Shown here: in pieces, positions 1 through 7,174 of the stretch
Position numbering within the stretch: position 1 is the first letter of the stretch
Layout: each line of letters opens with the position of its first letter
NCBI GenBank assembly: GCA_027062165.1
Contig: JAMOTU010000109.1
Span: forward strand, 1 to 7,564
Reading direction: 5' to 3'
Length of the DNA: 7,564 bases
Source of the DNA: Candidatus Altimarinota bacterium
GTDB taxonomy: Bacteria > Patescibacteriota > Gracilibacteria > Absconditabacterales > Absconditicoccaceae
Translations under genes and position numbers: made by a program
Notes under the pieces: model-generated
Database searches by the model: none
Told to the model about the DNA's origin: nothing
The model's input: the letters and a program-made list of their open reading frames with translations, nothing else

Positions 1-1
1 C

Positions 2-151
2 GTAACAAAAGCAGTCGTTGAAAATTTTGATACCCACCAAAAAATAGCTGAGAAATTATTTAGCGAAACTAATACTATTAAGCTATTTGCAAATATTATT
101 TATGAAATGGTTAGTGAGGCGTTGAGGAGTGAGAATAAAGGATTAAAATGA
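2..151 (+). CDS. C-terminal 49 codons of an unrecognised protein (5' partial)
   Basis: An open frame enters from the left edge and ends at the TGA at 149-151. It encodes a 49-residue helical, charged tail that ends in ENKGLK. I see no motif that names the family. The C-terminus of a large restriction or helicase subunit such as HsdR is conceivable, because RecD-like helicases often sit near type I restriction loci, but that is only a guess. Its stop overlaps the helicase start as ATGA, so it is very probably the upstream member of the same operon. By hand count bases 1-150 are about 31% GC, noticeably richer than the genes that follow. It could therefore have a different history from the very AT-rich cassette downstream. 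Confidence 0.6.
   Translation, partial: VTKAVVENFDTHQKIAEKLFSETNTIKLFANIIYEMVSEALRSENKGLK
137..142 (+). promoter_or_regulatory. Ribosome binding site of the helicase gene
   Basis: AAAGGA lies 5 nt before the ATG at 148, inside the last codons of the upstream gene. It supports the ATG at 148 as the true start and translation from the same mRNA as the upstream gene. Confidence 0.75.
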
Positions 152-2886
152 GAAAAACAGAAGAAGAATTAAGAGATTATAATAAATATATATGTGATAA
201 CATAGAAAGAATTGAACCAGATGATGTTGATTTTTATTCAAGTGCTTTACTTAAAGGATTAAGGGATTTCGTAGAAGTTATAGTAGTAAAATTAGCAAAA
301 GAAGAATTCTATAGTAATAATATTTTTAAAGAAATAAAAAGTCAAATCTTTTGTCAAGGTAAATATAAATTTTTAAGAGATTTTCACCAGTTACTTCAAA
401 AATCAATGTCTCATTATACAGAAGTAGGGGAAAATGCCACGAGATTAATATTTAAGTATTATGAGTATTTATTAAAAATTAAAAAATTAATGAAAAATGA
501 ATATGGTATATTTGTTTTAGACGGATTAGAAAAAATTGAGAATATTATTAATGAAGATAAAGATTTAAAAGAATATTATGAAAAGGTTAGCAAAGTTATA
601 ATTATTCCTACATCATACAGAAAACCTTTACAATTTAAGGAAGTATATTATATTGATAAAATAAAGCCTTTTTTTATCAATCAAGAAATTTTTTATGAAA
701 TTTCATTTCGTTTAGCTAATGATTACACAAGCAAATTTGATAGAATTATTGCTTTTACAAAAAAAGAAATAATGCCAAATTATGCAGTTAAATTTAGTAT
801 AGAAGAAGATTATATTAAGTTATATGATAAATTAATACCTATAAAAATCATTACTGATTATGAAATTTCCATTAGACCTTGTGAATTTAATAATTTATCA
901 TATATTGTTTTTGGAGACGTAGCTAACATATCAAGAAGTAAAGAATATAATAATTTAATGAATTTTATGAAAAGTCAAAATTTAAACCTTTTAGATATTG
1001 TTAATTTAAAAAATAATGAATATATATTTTTTCGATCATATTTATCTAACGAAGCTAAAACATCTTATATAAGAAATTTATTAGATAAATGCAGATATAT
1101 TATACAAAACAATTTATCAGGTTCTAATGTGTTAAAATATTTGTTATATACAATGAATAACAATATTATAAAAAAAATGTGGGGTAATAAAAATGAAAAA
1201 TTATCTAATTTATATTTAAAATATGGTGTAATACCTTTTGAAAAAATTCCTTATAGTTTTTTTCCTCCTAATCATACTCCAAAATTTATTGACTTATTTC
1301 ATTCAATAGGAGATATAGAGAATAAAAAGGATGAATTATTTGCAAGATTTATCAGAAATAATTCTGAAATTAATGGAATGATATACACAAGTGAAAAAGA
1401 AGTCAAAACTTTTAATGATATTGATAATTTAATTAATAAATACAATAATAAACTTTATGATGGGCACAAACCTCAAGCTAATTTAATTAAAGAAAAAGGT
1501 CAAATTTATATTTTTAAATATGAAGAGAATACTATTAAAATTATAGAAAAGATAGATAATTTATCAAAAGAAGGTATTAAAGGATATAATAAAGCTATAA
1601 AATCTTGGCTAAAAGAAAAAGAAAATTTTATAGATGATTCAATAAAAAAACAGGCTTTAATGAATATGTTTAACAATTCACAAGTTGCTTTAATTTATGG
1701 TTCTGCTGGAACAGGGAAAACTAAATTAATAGAATATATTACACAATTCTTTAAAGAGAGAATACAAGATATAGAGATGTTATTTTTAGCAAATACTCAT
1801 ACTGCAGTAAATAATCTAAAAAGACGAATTGGTAACGTTTCCAATGCTACTTTTGGAACAATAAAAAAGTACAATAGAAAAAATTTAGAAGTTGATATAT
1901 TAATTATTGATGAATGTAGTACTATAAGTAATGATGATATGTTAGCAATTTTGAACAATATTAATTTTAAATTGTTAGTATTGGTAGGTGATATATATCA
2001 AATTGACTCTATTCGATTTGGCAACTGGTTTTATTTGCTTAAAAAATTTTATCCTAATTTAGTAACTGAACTTAGTGAAACTCGTAGAACAAAAAATAAA
2101 GAACTTTTAGAATTTTGGAATGCGGTTAGGAATTTAGATAATGATATTGAAGAAAGAATTGTAAGAAATAATTACGCATCAAGTTTAAATGAATCTATCT
2201 TTAAAAGAGAGGATGAAGATGAAATTATTTTATGTTTAAACTATAATGGATTATATGGAATAAATAATATCAATATGTTATTACAACAAGGAAATCCAAA
2301 TCCAGAAGAAAAATGGGGTATTTATACTTTTAAAGTTGGAGATCCTATTTTGTTTAATGAAATAGGAAGAACAGGTTTTGAGGGGATTTTATATAATAAT
2401 TTAAAAGGAATTATTAGAAAAATTAATTATGAGTATAAAAATGGAGAAAAAGAAAAAATTATTTTTGAAGTGGAAATAGAAGAAGTTTTAACTGAGATGG
2501 ATATAAATGGAAGTGATATAGAATTAATTGAAACAAAAGAAAATAGTTCCATTATCAAATTTTATGTAAAAAGACTTAATTCAACAGATGAAGATAGCAA
2601 CGAATTAAAAGATGACATTATTCCTTTCCAAATTGCTTATGCTTTATCAATCCATAAAGCTCAAGGATTAGAATATAACTCTGTAAAAATTGTAATAACC
2701 GATGAAGTTGAAGAACAAATTACTCATAATATTTTTTATACTGCAATTACTCGTGCAAAAGAAAAGTTAAAAATTTACTGGTCACCTCAAACTCAAAAAA
2801 AGATATTAGAAAAATTGGAGCATAAATTTAATGATAAGGATTTTTATATTTTGAGAAATAAATTAAATAACAAGGAAATTAGATGA
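148..2886 (+). CDS. RecD/Pif1-like SF1 DNA helicase with long N-terminal extension
   Basis: This is a predicted cytoplasmic ATP-dependent helicase or translocase of superfamily 1 (RecD/Pif1/TraI side). The motor fills roughly residues 505-890. Walker A is GSAGTGKT at 518-525, with K524. Motif Ia is around 546-557 (ANTHTAV). Walker B is DECS at 588-591, and motif III is GDIYQI at 614-619. An arginine motif SETRRT lies at 643-648. An SH3-like segment with GDPILF and ILYNNLKG occupies about 731-754. Motif V is SIHKAQGLE at 834-842, and motif VI is YTAITRAKE around 864-872. All catalytic motifs look intact. Residues 1 to about 500 have no domain I can name; they are mixed helical and strand sequence and may recognise a target or partner. 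The ATG is fixed by the AAAGGA site and by the ATGA overlap with the previous gene. The stop overlaps the KAP gene start by 4 nt. The link to phage defence comes from context, not from the helicase itself. Confidence 0.92.
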   Translation: MRKTEEELRDYNKYICDNIERIEPDDVDFYSSALLKGLRDFVEVIVVKLAKEEFYSNNIFKEIKSQIFCQGKYKFLRDFHQLLQKSMSHYTEVGENATRLIFKYYEYLLKIKKLMKNEYGIFVLDGLEKIENIINEDKDLKEYYEKVSKVIIIPTSYRKPLQFKEVYYIDKIKPFFINQEIFYEISFRLANDYTSKFDRIIAFTKKEIMPNYAVKFSIEEDYIKLYDKLIPIKIITDYEISIRPCEFNNLSYIVFGDVANISRSKEYNNLMNFMKSQNLNLLDIVNLKNNEYIFFRSYLSNEAKTSYIRNLLDKCRYIIQNNLSGSNVLKYLLYTMNNNIIKKMWGNKNEKLSNLYLKYGVIPFEKIPYSFFPPNHTPKFIDLFHSIGDIENKKDELFARFIRNNSEINGMIYTSEKEVKTFNDIDNLINKYNNKLYDGHKPQANLIKEKGQIYIFKYEENTIKIIEKIDNLSKEGIKGYNKAIKSWLKEKENFIDDSIKKQALMNMFNNSQVALIYGSAGTGKTKLIEYITQFFKERIQDIEMLFLANTHTAVNNLKRRIGNVSNATFGTIKKYNRKNLEVDILIIDECSTISNDDMLAILNNINFKLLVLVGDIYQIDSIRFGNWFYLLKKFYPNLVTELSETRRTKNKELLEFWNAVRNLDNDIEERIVRNNYASSLNESIFKREDEDEIILCLNYNGLYGINNINMLLQQGNPNPEEKWGIYTFKVGDPILFNEIGRTGFEGILYNNLKGIIRKINYEYKNGEKEKIIFEVEIEEVLTEMDINGSDIELIETKENSSIIKFYVKRLNSTDEDSNELKDDIIPFQIAYALSIHKAQGLEYNSVKIVITDEVEEQITHNIFYTAITRAKEKLKIYWSPQTQKKILEKLEHKFNDKDFYILRNKLNNKEIR
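2872..2876 (+). promoter_or_regulatory. Ribosome binding site of the KAP NTPase gene
   Basis: AAGGA lies 6 nt upstream of the ATG at 2883, inside the last helicase codons. It fixes the start that overlaps the helicase stop (ATGA at 2883-2886). Confidence 0.75.
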
Positions 2887-5858
2887 ATTTTATAGAAGAC
2901 AAGGAATTACAAAATTTATATGAGGAAGACTTATTAGAAACAAGAAAGTACGCTGTTACATTAAAAAATATTGTAGAAGAATCAAAAGGACCTTTAACTA
3001 TAGGTATATTTGGAGAATGGGGGAGTGGCAAAAGTTCAATTATTAATACCGTGAAAAATAATCCTAAAGACAAGAAAATAAAATTTGTAATTTATGATGC
3101 TTGGAAATATAATGGAGATTCTTTTAGAAGAATATTTTTAAAAGAATTAGCAAATCAATTAAATGTTCCTATGGAAGACAAATTTGAAAACTTTTACATT
3201 GATAAAAATGAAAGTTTAGAAAAATCAAAAGGAATTAATTGGAAATTAATAGCAATCGTTATATTAGCTATTGTCGTATTAATTGATTTATCAATATTTA
3301 AAAATGTTGAAATAGCAGTAATTTTAACTTTTATAGCAACAATAGTTGGTATTGTAGGAAAAGATGTATTTCATAAAAACACTATTACTATTAATCATCT
3401 TAGATTGTTTGCACCAGAACAATTCGAAGAAATTTATCAAGAAATAATAGATAGTATTTTTAAAAATAATTTTAATCCTATAAAATGGGTAAAAGAAAAA
3501 ATAGAAGGCAAAATTGAAAAAATAGTAATAGTTATAGATAATCTTGATAGATGTAATGATGACAACATATATGAATTACTAACTACAATTAAAACTTTTT
3601 TACAAAAAGAAAATGTTATTTTTATTATTCCAATTGACGATTTAAGGTTAAAAAAATTTTTAGCCGAAAACCATAAATTGAATGAAAAAGAAGTTGATGA
3701 GTTTTTAAGAAAAATTTTTGATGTTACTTTAAAAATTAAACAATTTAAACCTTTAGATATGTTTCATTATACAAACAAATTAAATAACAATTATAAATTA
3801 AATTTACAACCAGATACAATAGATATTTTTGCAAAAGAATATGCTACAAATCCAAGAAGAATTATTCAACTTATTAATAATTTATTAGTTGAAAAAGATA
3901 TTTTAAAAAATAAATTTAATGAAGATTTTATTAATAATTATGAAAGTCTAATAGCAAAACTGTTAATAATAAGAGAAGAATGGCCTGATTTTTATAATAG
4001 ATTACAGAACAATCCAAAATTATTAAATAACTGGGAACAAGAACAGACAAATAACAAAGATAAAATAAATGATGAACTTATAAATTTTTTAAAAAGAACA
4101 AAAGGCTATAGTGTTAATATAGAATTAAGTATCACTGAAAAAATGATTTCAAATATTGATAGAGATTATAATATGAATAATGATGTGTTAGAAAAATTAA
4201 ATAATCATAATTATGATGATATTGATATAAATAATATTGATAACAACTTATTAATATTTGTTTTTGAAGATTTGGTTAAAGAAATTCAGAATCAAACTTT
4301 TAAAGGTGGAGCATTAAATAGATTTAAAAATTTAATTAAATTAAATTCAAAAAAAGAATTACCTTTAAATTTTATAAAAAAATTTGGCAGTGATTTTAAT
4401 AGTGAAGATATTTTAAAAATAATAGAGAATTTAGATAGCGAAGATTTTGATGATTTATTTAAATTTATTAATTTATTGCATACAAAAGGATTTGATGTTT
4501 TATTAAATTCTATTATTAAAAAATATAGAGAAATTTGGAAAAAAGATTTCAATAAAGAAGATATAGAAAAACTTCCAAAAGTTTGGAATGATGGATTAGA
4601 TTATTTAATTAATAACATTGAAGATGAAAATATTATAAAATCTTTACAAAAATCATTTATTTATTTTTATGATTATTATTCAGAAAGTCCATTATATAAA
4701 GACCAATGGTGGATAGAAAAAAATAAATTAAAGTATATATTAAGTCAAGAATTTATAAATTATTTAATTGATAAAGTAGATGAAAAATTTGAAAATGATG
4801 CATTTAAAGAATTAGTGTTTTTTGCAGAGAAAAATTTATTAAACATTAAACAAATCGAAAAACTTTTTGAAAAATTAGATTGGTATGAAGACAATAATTT
4901 TCAAGATCAAAATGAAGCACAAGAAAAGTGTATATTAGATTTAATAGATAAAATTGAAAATTTAAATAAATTATTGCAATTATTAAAACCAATAGAATAT
5001 GAATCTGAAATTATAGAAAATAAATTAAACTACTTACAAAAAGTAACCAAAAAAGTAAAAAGACAAGGTGTTGGAAACTATTATGATGATAAAAATATTA
5101 TTTTATTAGATGACTTAAATGAATATCAAGCAAAAAAATTATTAGAATTTTATTTAAATATTTATAAATCTACTTATAACAATACAAATGTATTAGACTA
5201 TATTCAAAAATTAGTAAATAAATATCAAGATTTAAAAACTTTTCTATATTCAAATTTAATTATATTGCAAAGTAAATATAACTTTACATTAAAACCTTTT
5301 GTAGATTATTTATTGTCACAAAAACAATTAAATAATGATTTATTAAAAATTTATTTAAGTTATATAAAAAGTAAAGAAATTTTAAAAAAATACAATGAGC
5401 AAATAAAAAATAAACTCATAGAACTTTTAAAACAGTATAATAATGAAATTAAATGGTTTTTTGACAAAATTTTAGATAAAGAAATTTTAAAAAATGCGCT
5501 AATTGAGCTATTAAAAGAAGATTTTGAAAGTTTTGAAAAATTATCAATTACACTCAAAAATTTATCTTTTGATTATATCTGTGAAAATGAGTTAATTAAA
5601 AAATTCGAAAATGATATTGAAATTTTAAAAGAATTAGCAAAAGAAAATTATTCACAATGTATCAAAAATGTTTTAATAAAAAAACTTGGTGAGGAAAAAA
5701 TAGATGAAGTATTAGATATTTTAAATTCTTTTGAAAAAATAGATAAACTATTGTGGAAAAATTTAAAATTATTACTTGAAGAATATAAAGAAAAATACGA
5801 AGATAAAATATCTGAAATAGAAAATAAGGTTGAAAATGTATTATCAAACAATAAGTGA
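2883..5858 (+). CDS. KAP-family P-loop NTPase with two inserted membrane helices
   Basis: The N-terminal third carries the KAP NTPase signature. Walker A is GEWGSGKSS at residues 44-52 (K50), and the family's DAWKY-type element is at 72-76. Walker B is IVIDNLDRC at about 216-224 (D219, D222). The strand IIPIDDLRL is around 248-256. The arginine motif NPRRI at 323-327 is the expected sensor-2-like element. Two hydrophobic segments, about 121-138 and 142-158, lie between Walker A and Walker B. That is the KAP hallmark and predicts anchoring in the inner membrane with the ATPase in the cytoplasm. Residues from about 350 to 991 are a long Lys/Asn/Glu-rich helical region without recognisable motifs, perhaps an alpha-solenoid sensor or scaffold, ending in a short coiled-coil-like tail. 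Known KAP proteins include the anti-phage Tmn, QatA and PifA. I cannot assign this one to any of those. It is coupled to the helicase upstream (4-nt overlap) and to the unknown gene downstream (23-nt overlap). The gene is extremely AT-rich; one line, 4321-4380, is about 8% GC. Confidence 0.92.
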   Translation: MNFIEDKELQNLYEEDLLETRKYAVTLKNIVEESKGPLTIGIFGEWGSGKSSIINTVKNNPKDKKIKFVIYDAWKYNGDSFRRIFLKELANQLNVPMEDKFENFYIDKNESLEKSKGINWKLIAIVILAIVVLIDLSIFKNVEIAVILTFIATIVGIVGKDVFHKNTITINHLRLFAPEQFEEIYQEIIDSIFKNNFNPIKWVKEKIEGKIEKIVIVIDNLDRCNDDNIYELLTTIKTFLQKENVIFIIPIDDLRLKKFLAENHKLNEKEVDEFLRKIFDVTLKIKQFKPLDMFHYTNKLNNNYKLNLQPDTIDIFAKEYATNPRRIIQLINNLLVEKDILKNKFNEDFINNYESLIAKLLIIREEWPDFYNRLQNNPKLLNNWEQEQTNNKDKINDELINFLKRTKGYSVNIELSITEKMISNIDRDYNMNNDVLEKLNNHNYDDIDINNIDNNLLIFVFEDLVKEIQNQTFKGGALNRFKNLIKLNSKKELPLNFIKKFGSDFNSEDILKIIENLDSEDFDDLFKFINLLHTKGFDVLLNSIIKKYREIWKKDFNKEDIEKLPKVWNDGLDYLINNIEDENIIKSLQKSFIYFYDYYSESPLYKDQWWIEKNKLKYILSQEFINYLIDKVDEKFENDAFKELVFFAEKNLLNIKQIEKLFEKLDWYEDNNFQDQNEAQEKCILDLIDKIENLNKLLQLLKPIEYESEIIENKLNYLQKVTKKVKRQGVGNYYDDKNIILLDDLNEYQAKKLLEFYLNIYKSTYNNTNVLDYIQKLVNKYQDLKTFLYSNLIILQSKYNFTLKPFVDYLLSQKQLNNDLLKIYLSYIKSKEILKKYNEQIKNKLIELLKQYNNEIKWFFDKILDKEILKNALIELLKEDFESFEKLSITLKNLSFDYICENELIKKFENDIEILKELAKENYSQCIKNVLIKKLGEEKIDEVLDILNSFEKIDKLLWKNLKLLLEEYKEKYEDKISEIENKVENVLSNNK
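5826..5829 (+). promoter_or_regulatory. Ribosome binding site that decides the start of the third gene
   Basis: AAGG sits 6 nt before the ATG at 5836. It directly abuts the alternative in-frame TTG at 5830, leaving no spacing for that codon. The ATG is therefore the better start, giving a 402-residue product. Confidence 0.65.
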
Positions 5859-7044
5859 ATTAGTTTATAATATTACGATATTATCAAATAAAAAATTACT
5901 AAATTATCTAAAAAGTTATTATCAAGATGATAAATTTAATACACAAATTATTCTGTGGGATGAAAAATTTTCTGAAATAGAAAATTTAAAATTTTTGTAT
6001 TCATTAAAAAAATGTGTGAAAGGCTTGTTTCCTGATTTAAGATTAAAATTTATTGATAATAATATTTTAAATGACATGTCAACATATGGATATTCAAAAA
6101 TTAAATTAGATTATACTATAAGTTTTGATGTAAATATTGTAAGTTATATTTTATATCAAAATACTAATAATAAATGTTTTAAAGAAGCATTTATTCAAGT
6201 AAAAGAAAATAATTGGGATTTTAACCCATATATTTTTGAAAATTATTTAAAGTTTGGAGATTCTTTTTTTACAAATGAATATATTTATAAAAATATTTTT
6301 GAATTAATTAAATTCATTCATCCAGATAAAGGAAAAGGATTTTGGTTAATTGAACTTGACCGCTTATATAGAAATATAAAATCTCATGAATCTTCTTTTC
6401 AAGAATTTAAAGACAATCTTTTAAGACTACAAATATTCATAATGGGATTAATTTATGCAAATTTTCATTTTTCTAAAAAAGAAGAAAAAATAGAATATAT
6501 GATGGAGTTATTTGATAGTAAAATCGGACAATTTATGTTAAGAGAATTTATATATGCAATTAAATTTTTTAATAAAGAAAAACCTGTATTTAACTTCTTT
6601 AGTCAAAAAACTCAAACTAATATTAGTGAATCTAAATTAATAAAAAATATAGAAAATTTAGCATATGATTTATTATTAATTAGAAATTTAGAATATTTTT
6701 CAAGTTTAAAAAAAGTCAGACAAAATATACAAGTAGATGCTTATATACCATTTTTGTTTAGCGGAGATAAAGAATTGTTAAAATTATTAGATTCAGTAAA
6801 AATTAAAGCATTAATTATTACAGAATATGAAAATATAAAAAAAATAACACCGGTATATTTTGAAGATTTAGAAAGTTTATTGGATAAAAATTTTATTAAT
6901 AAATATTTTCAAAAAGATGCAGTAATAAATAGAACAAAACGAAATATTGATTTAGAAAAAAATTTAGAAGAAATGAAAAAAGTTTTATTAAATGAAATTT
7001 CTATAACTAAAAATGAGGACACAAATGTATACCCCACCATTTGA
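5836..7044 (+). CDS. Unrecognised 402-aa protein, possibly a divergent PIN-like nuclease
   Basis: I do not recognise this family by overall sequence. It is soluble, with no signal peptide or clear membrane helix, and rich in Lys, Asn, Ile, Phe and Tyr. The spacing of acidic residues recalls a PIN-like RNase fold. A hydrophobic strand ends in SFDVN (D98), followed by IFENYLKF (E135). A helix LAYDLLLIRNLE (D278, E286) comes next, then DAYIPFLFSGDKELLKLL (D301, D311). The last part resembles the PIN motif in which a strand precedes a T/S-x-D and a short helix. The long helical stretch between E135 and D278 would be an insertion. The fold call is an inference. The start is the ATG at 5836, chosen over the TTG at 5830 because of AAGG spacing. 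The gene overlaps the KAP gene by 23 nt and the fic stump by 20 nt, so it belongs to the same operon. As the last intact gene of the cassette it could be the effector, or an accessory factor specific to this NTPase. Confidence 0.85.
   Translation: MYYQTISELVYNITILSNKKLLNYLKSYYQDDKFNTQIILWDEKFSEIENLKFLYSLKKCVKGLFPDLRLKFIDNNILNDMSTYGYSKIKLDYTISFDVNIVSYILYQNTNNKCFKEAFIQVKENNWDFNPYIFENYLKFGDSFFTNEYIYKNIFELIKFIHPDKGKGFWLIELDRLYRNIKSHESSFQEFKDNLLRLQIFIMGLIYANFHFSKKEEKIEYMMELFDSKIGQFMLREFIYAIKFFNKEKPVFNFFSQKTQTNISESKLIKNIENLAYDLLLIRNLEYFSSLKKVRQNIQVDAYIPFLFSGDKELLKLLDSVKIKALIITEYENIKKITPVYFEDLESLLDKNFINKYFQKDAVINRTKRNIDLEKNLEEMKKVLLNEISITKNEDTNVYPTI
7015..7019 (+). promoter_or_regulatory. Ribosome binding site of the fic remnant
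   Basis: GAGGA lies 5 nt before the ATG at 7025, within the end of the preceding gene. The well-placed site shows that the fic start was once a working, coupled start rather than a chance open frame. Confidence 0.65.
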
Positions 7045-7123
7045 AATAACTTCTGAAATTATTAATTTAATTAGCGAAATATCAGAAAAAATCGGCTCTT
7101 TTAATGTGAACCTCTCCCTCTAA
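7025..7123 (+). pseudogene. Truncated Fic-family protein gene, N-terminal 32 codons only
   Basis: The frame begins MYTPPFEITSEIINLISEIS and continues to EKIGSFNVNLSL, then stops at TAA 7121-7123. This matches the typical beginning of Fic-family proteins (PPFEIT, then a helix I-N-L-ISEIS, then E-IG), which normally continue for about 300 more residues into the Fic core with HxFxxGNGR. None of that core follows. Only about 50 bp separate the stop from the convergent bioC end, so this is a deletion or replacement remnant, not a simple frameshift. Fic enzymes transfer AMP or other nucleotide moieties to proteins; this stump lacks every catalytic residue. A strong ribosome binding site and a 20-nt overlap with the preceding gene show that the intact gene was once part of the operon. 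A short peptide could still be made, but I expect no function. Confidence 0.75.
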
Positions 7124-7174
7124 ATTAAAAATTATAAAGAAACTATTCTTTGCTAAGTTTGATAAAATAATAAA

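Noticed and set aside
2879..3073. 64-aa minus-strand open frame across the helicase/KAP junction
   Set aside because: It lies antisense to the KAP Walker A region and has no ribosome binding site or recognisable product. The plus-strand frame is clearly the real gene.
4292..4552. 86-aa minus-strand open frame inside the KAP gene
   Set aside because: It is a low-complexity Ser/Phe/Lys/Asn reading of AT-rich coding DNA on the opposite strand.
5360..5851. Three short minus-strand open frames near the end of the KAP gene
   Set aside because: They are rich in Phe, Ser and Leu, as expected from antisense reading of Lys/Glu/Asn codons, and two overlap each other in different frames.
148..7044. Known KAP systems such as Qat, or other named helicase-containing defence systems
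   Set aside because: There is no QueC-like or TatD-like gene as in Qat, and Tmn is a lone KAP gene. The visible gene set does not fit a named system I can recall.
7136..7151. Small hairpin AAAGAA-acta-TTCTTT between the fic stump and bioC, with an AT-rich run after it on the minus strand
   Set aside because: The stem is only 6 bp with a single G-C pair per arm and no clean T-tract, too weak to call a terminator of bioC, though its convergent position is suggestive.
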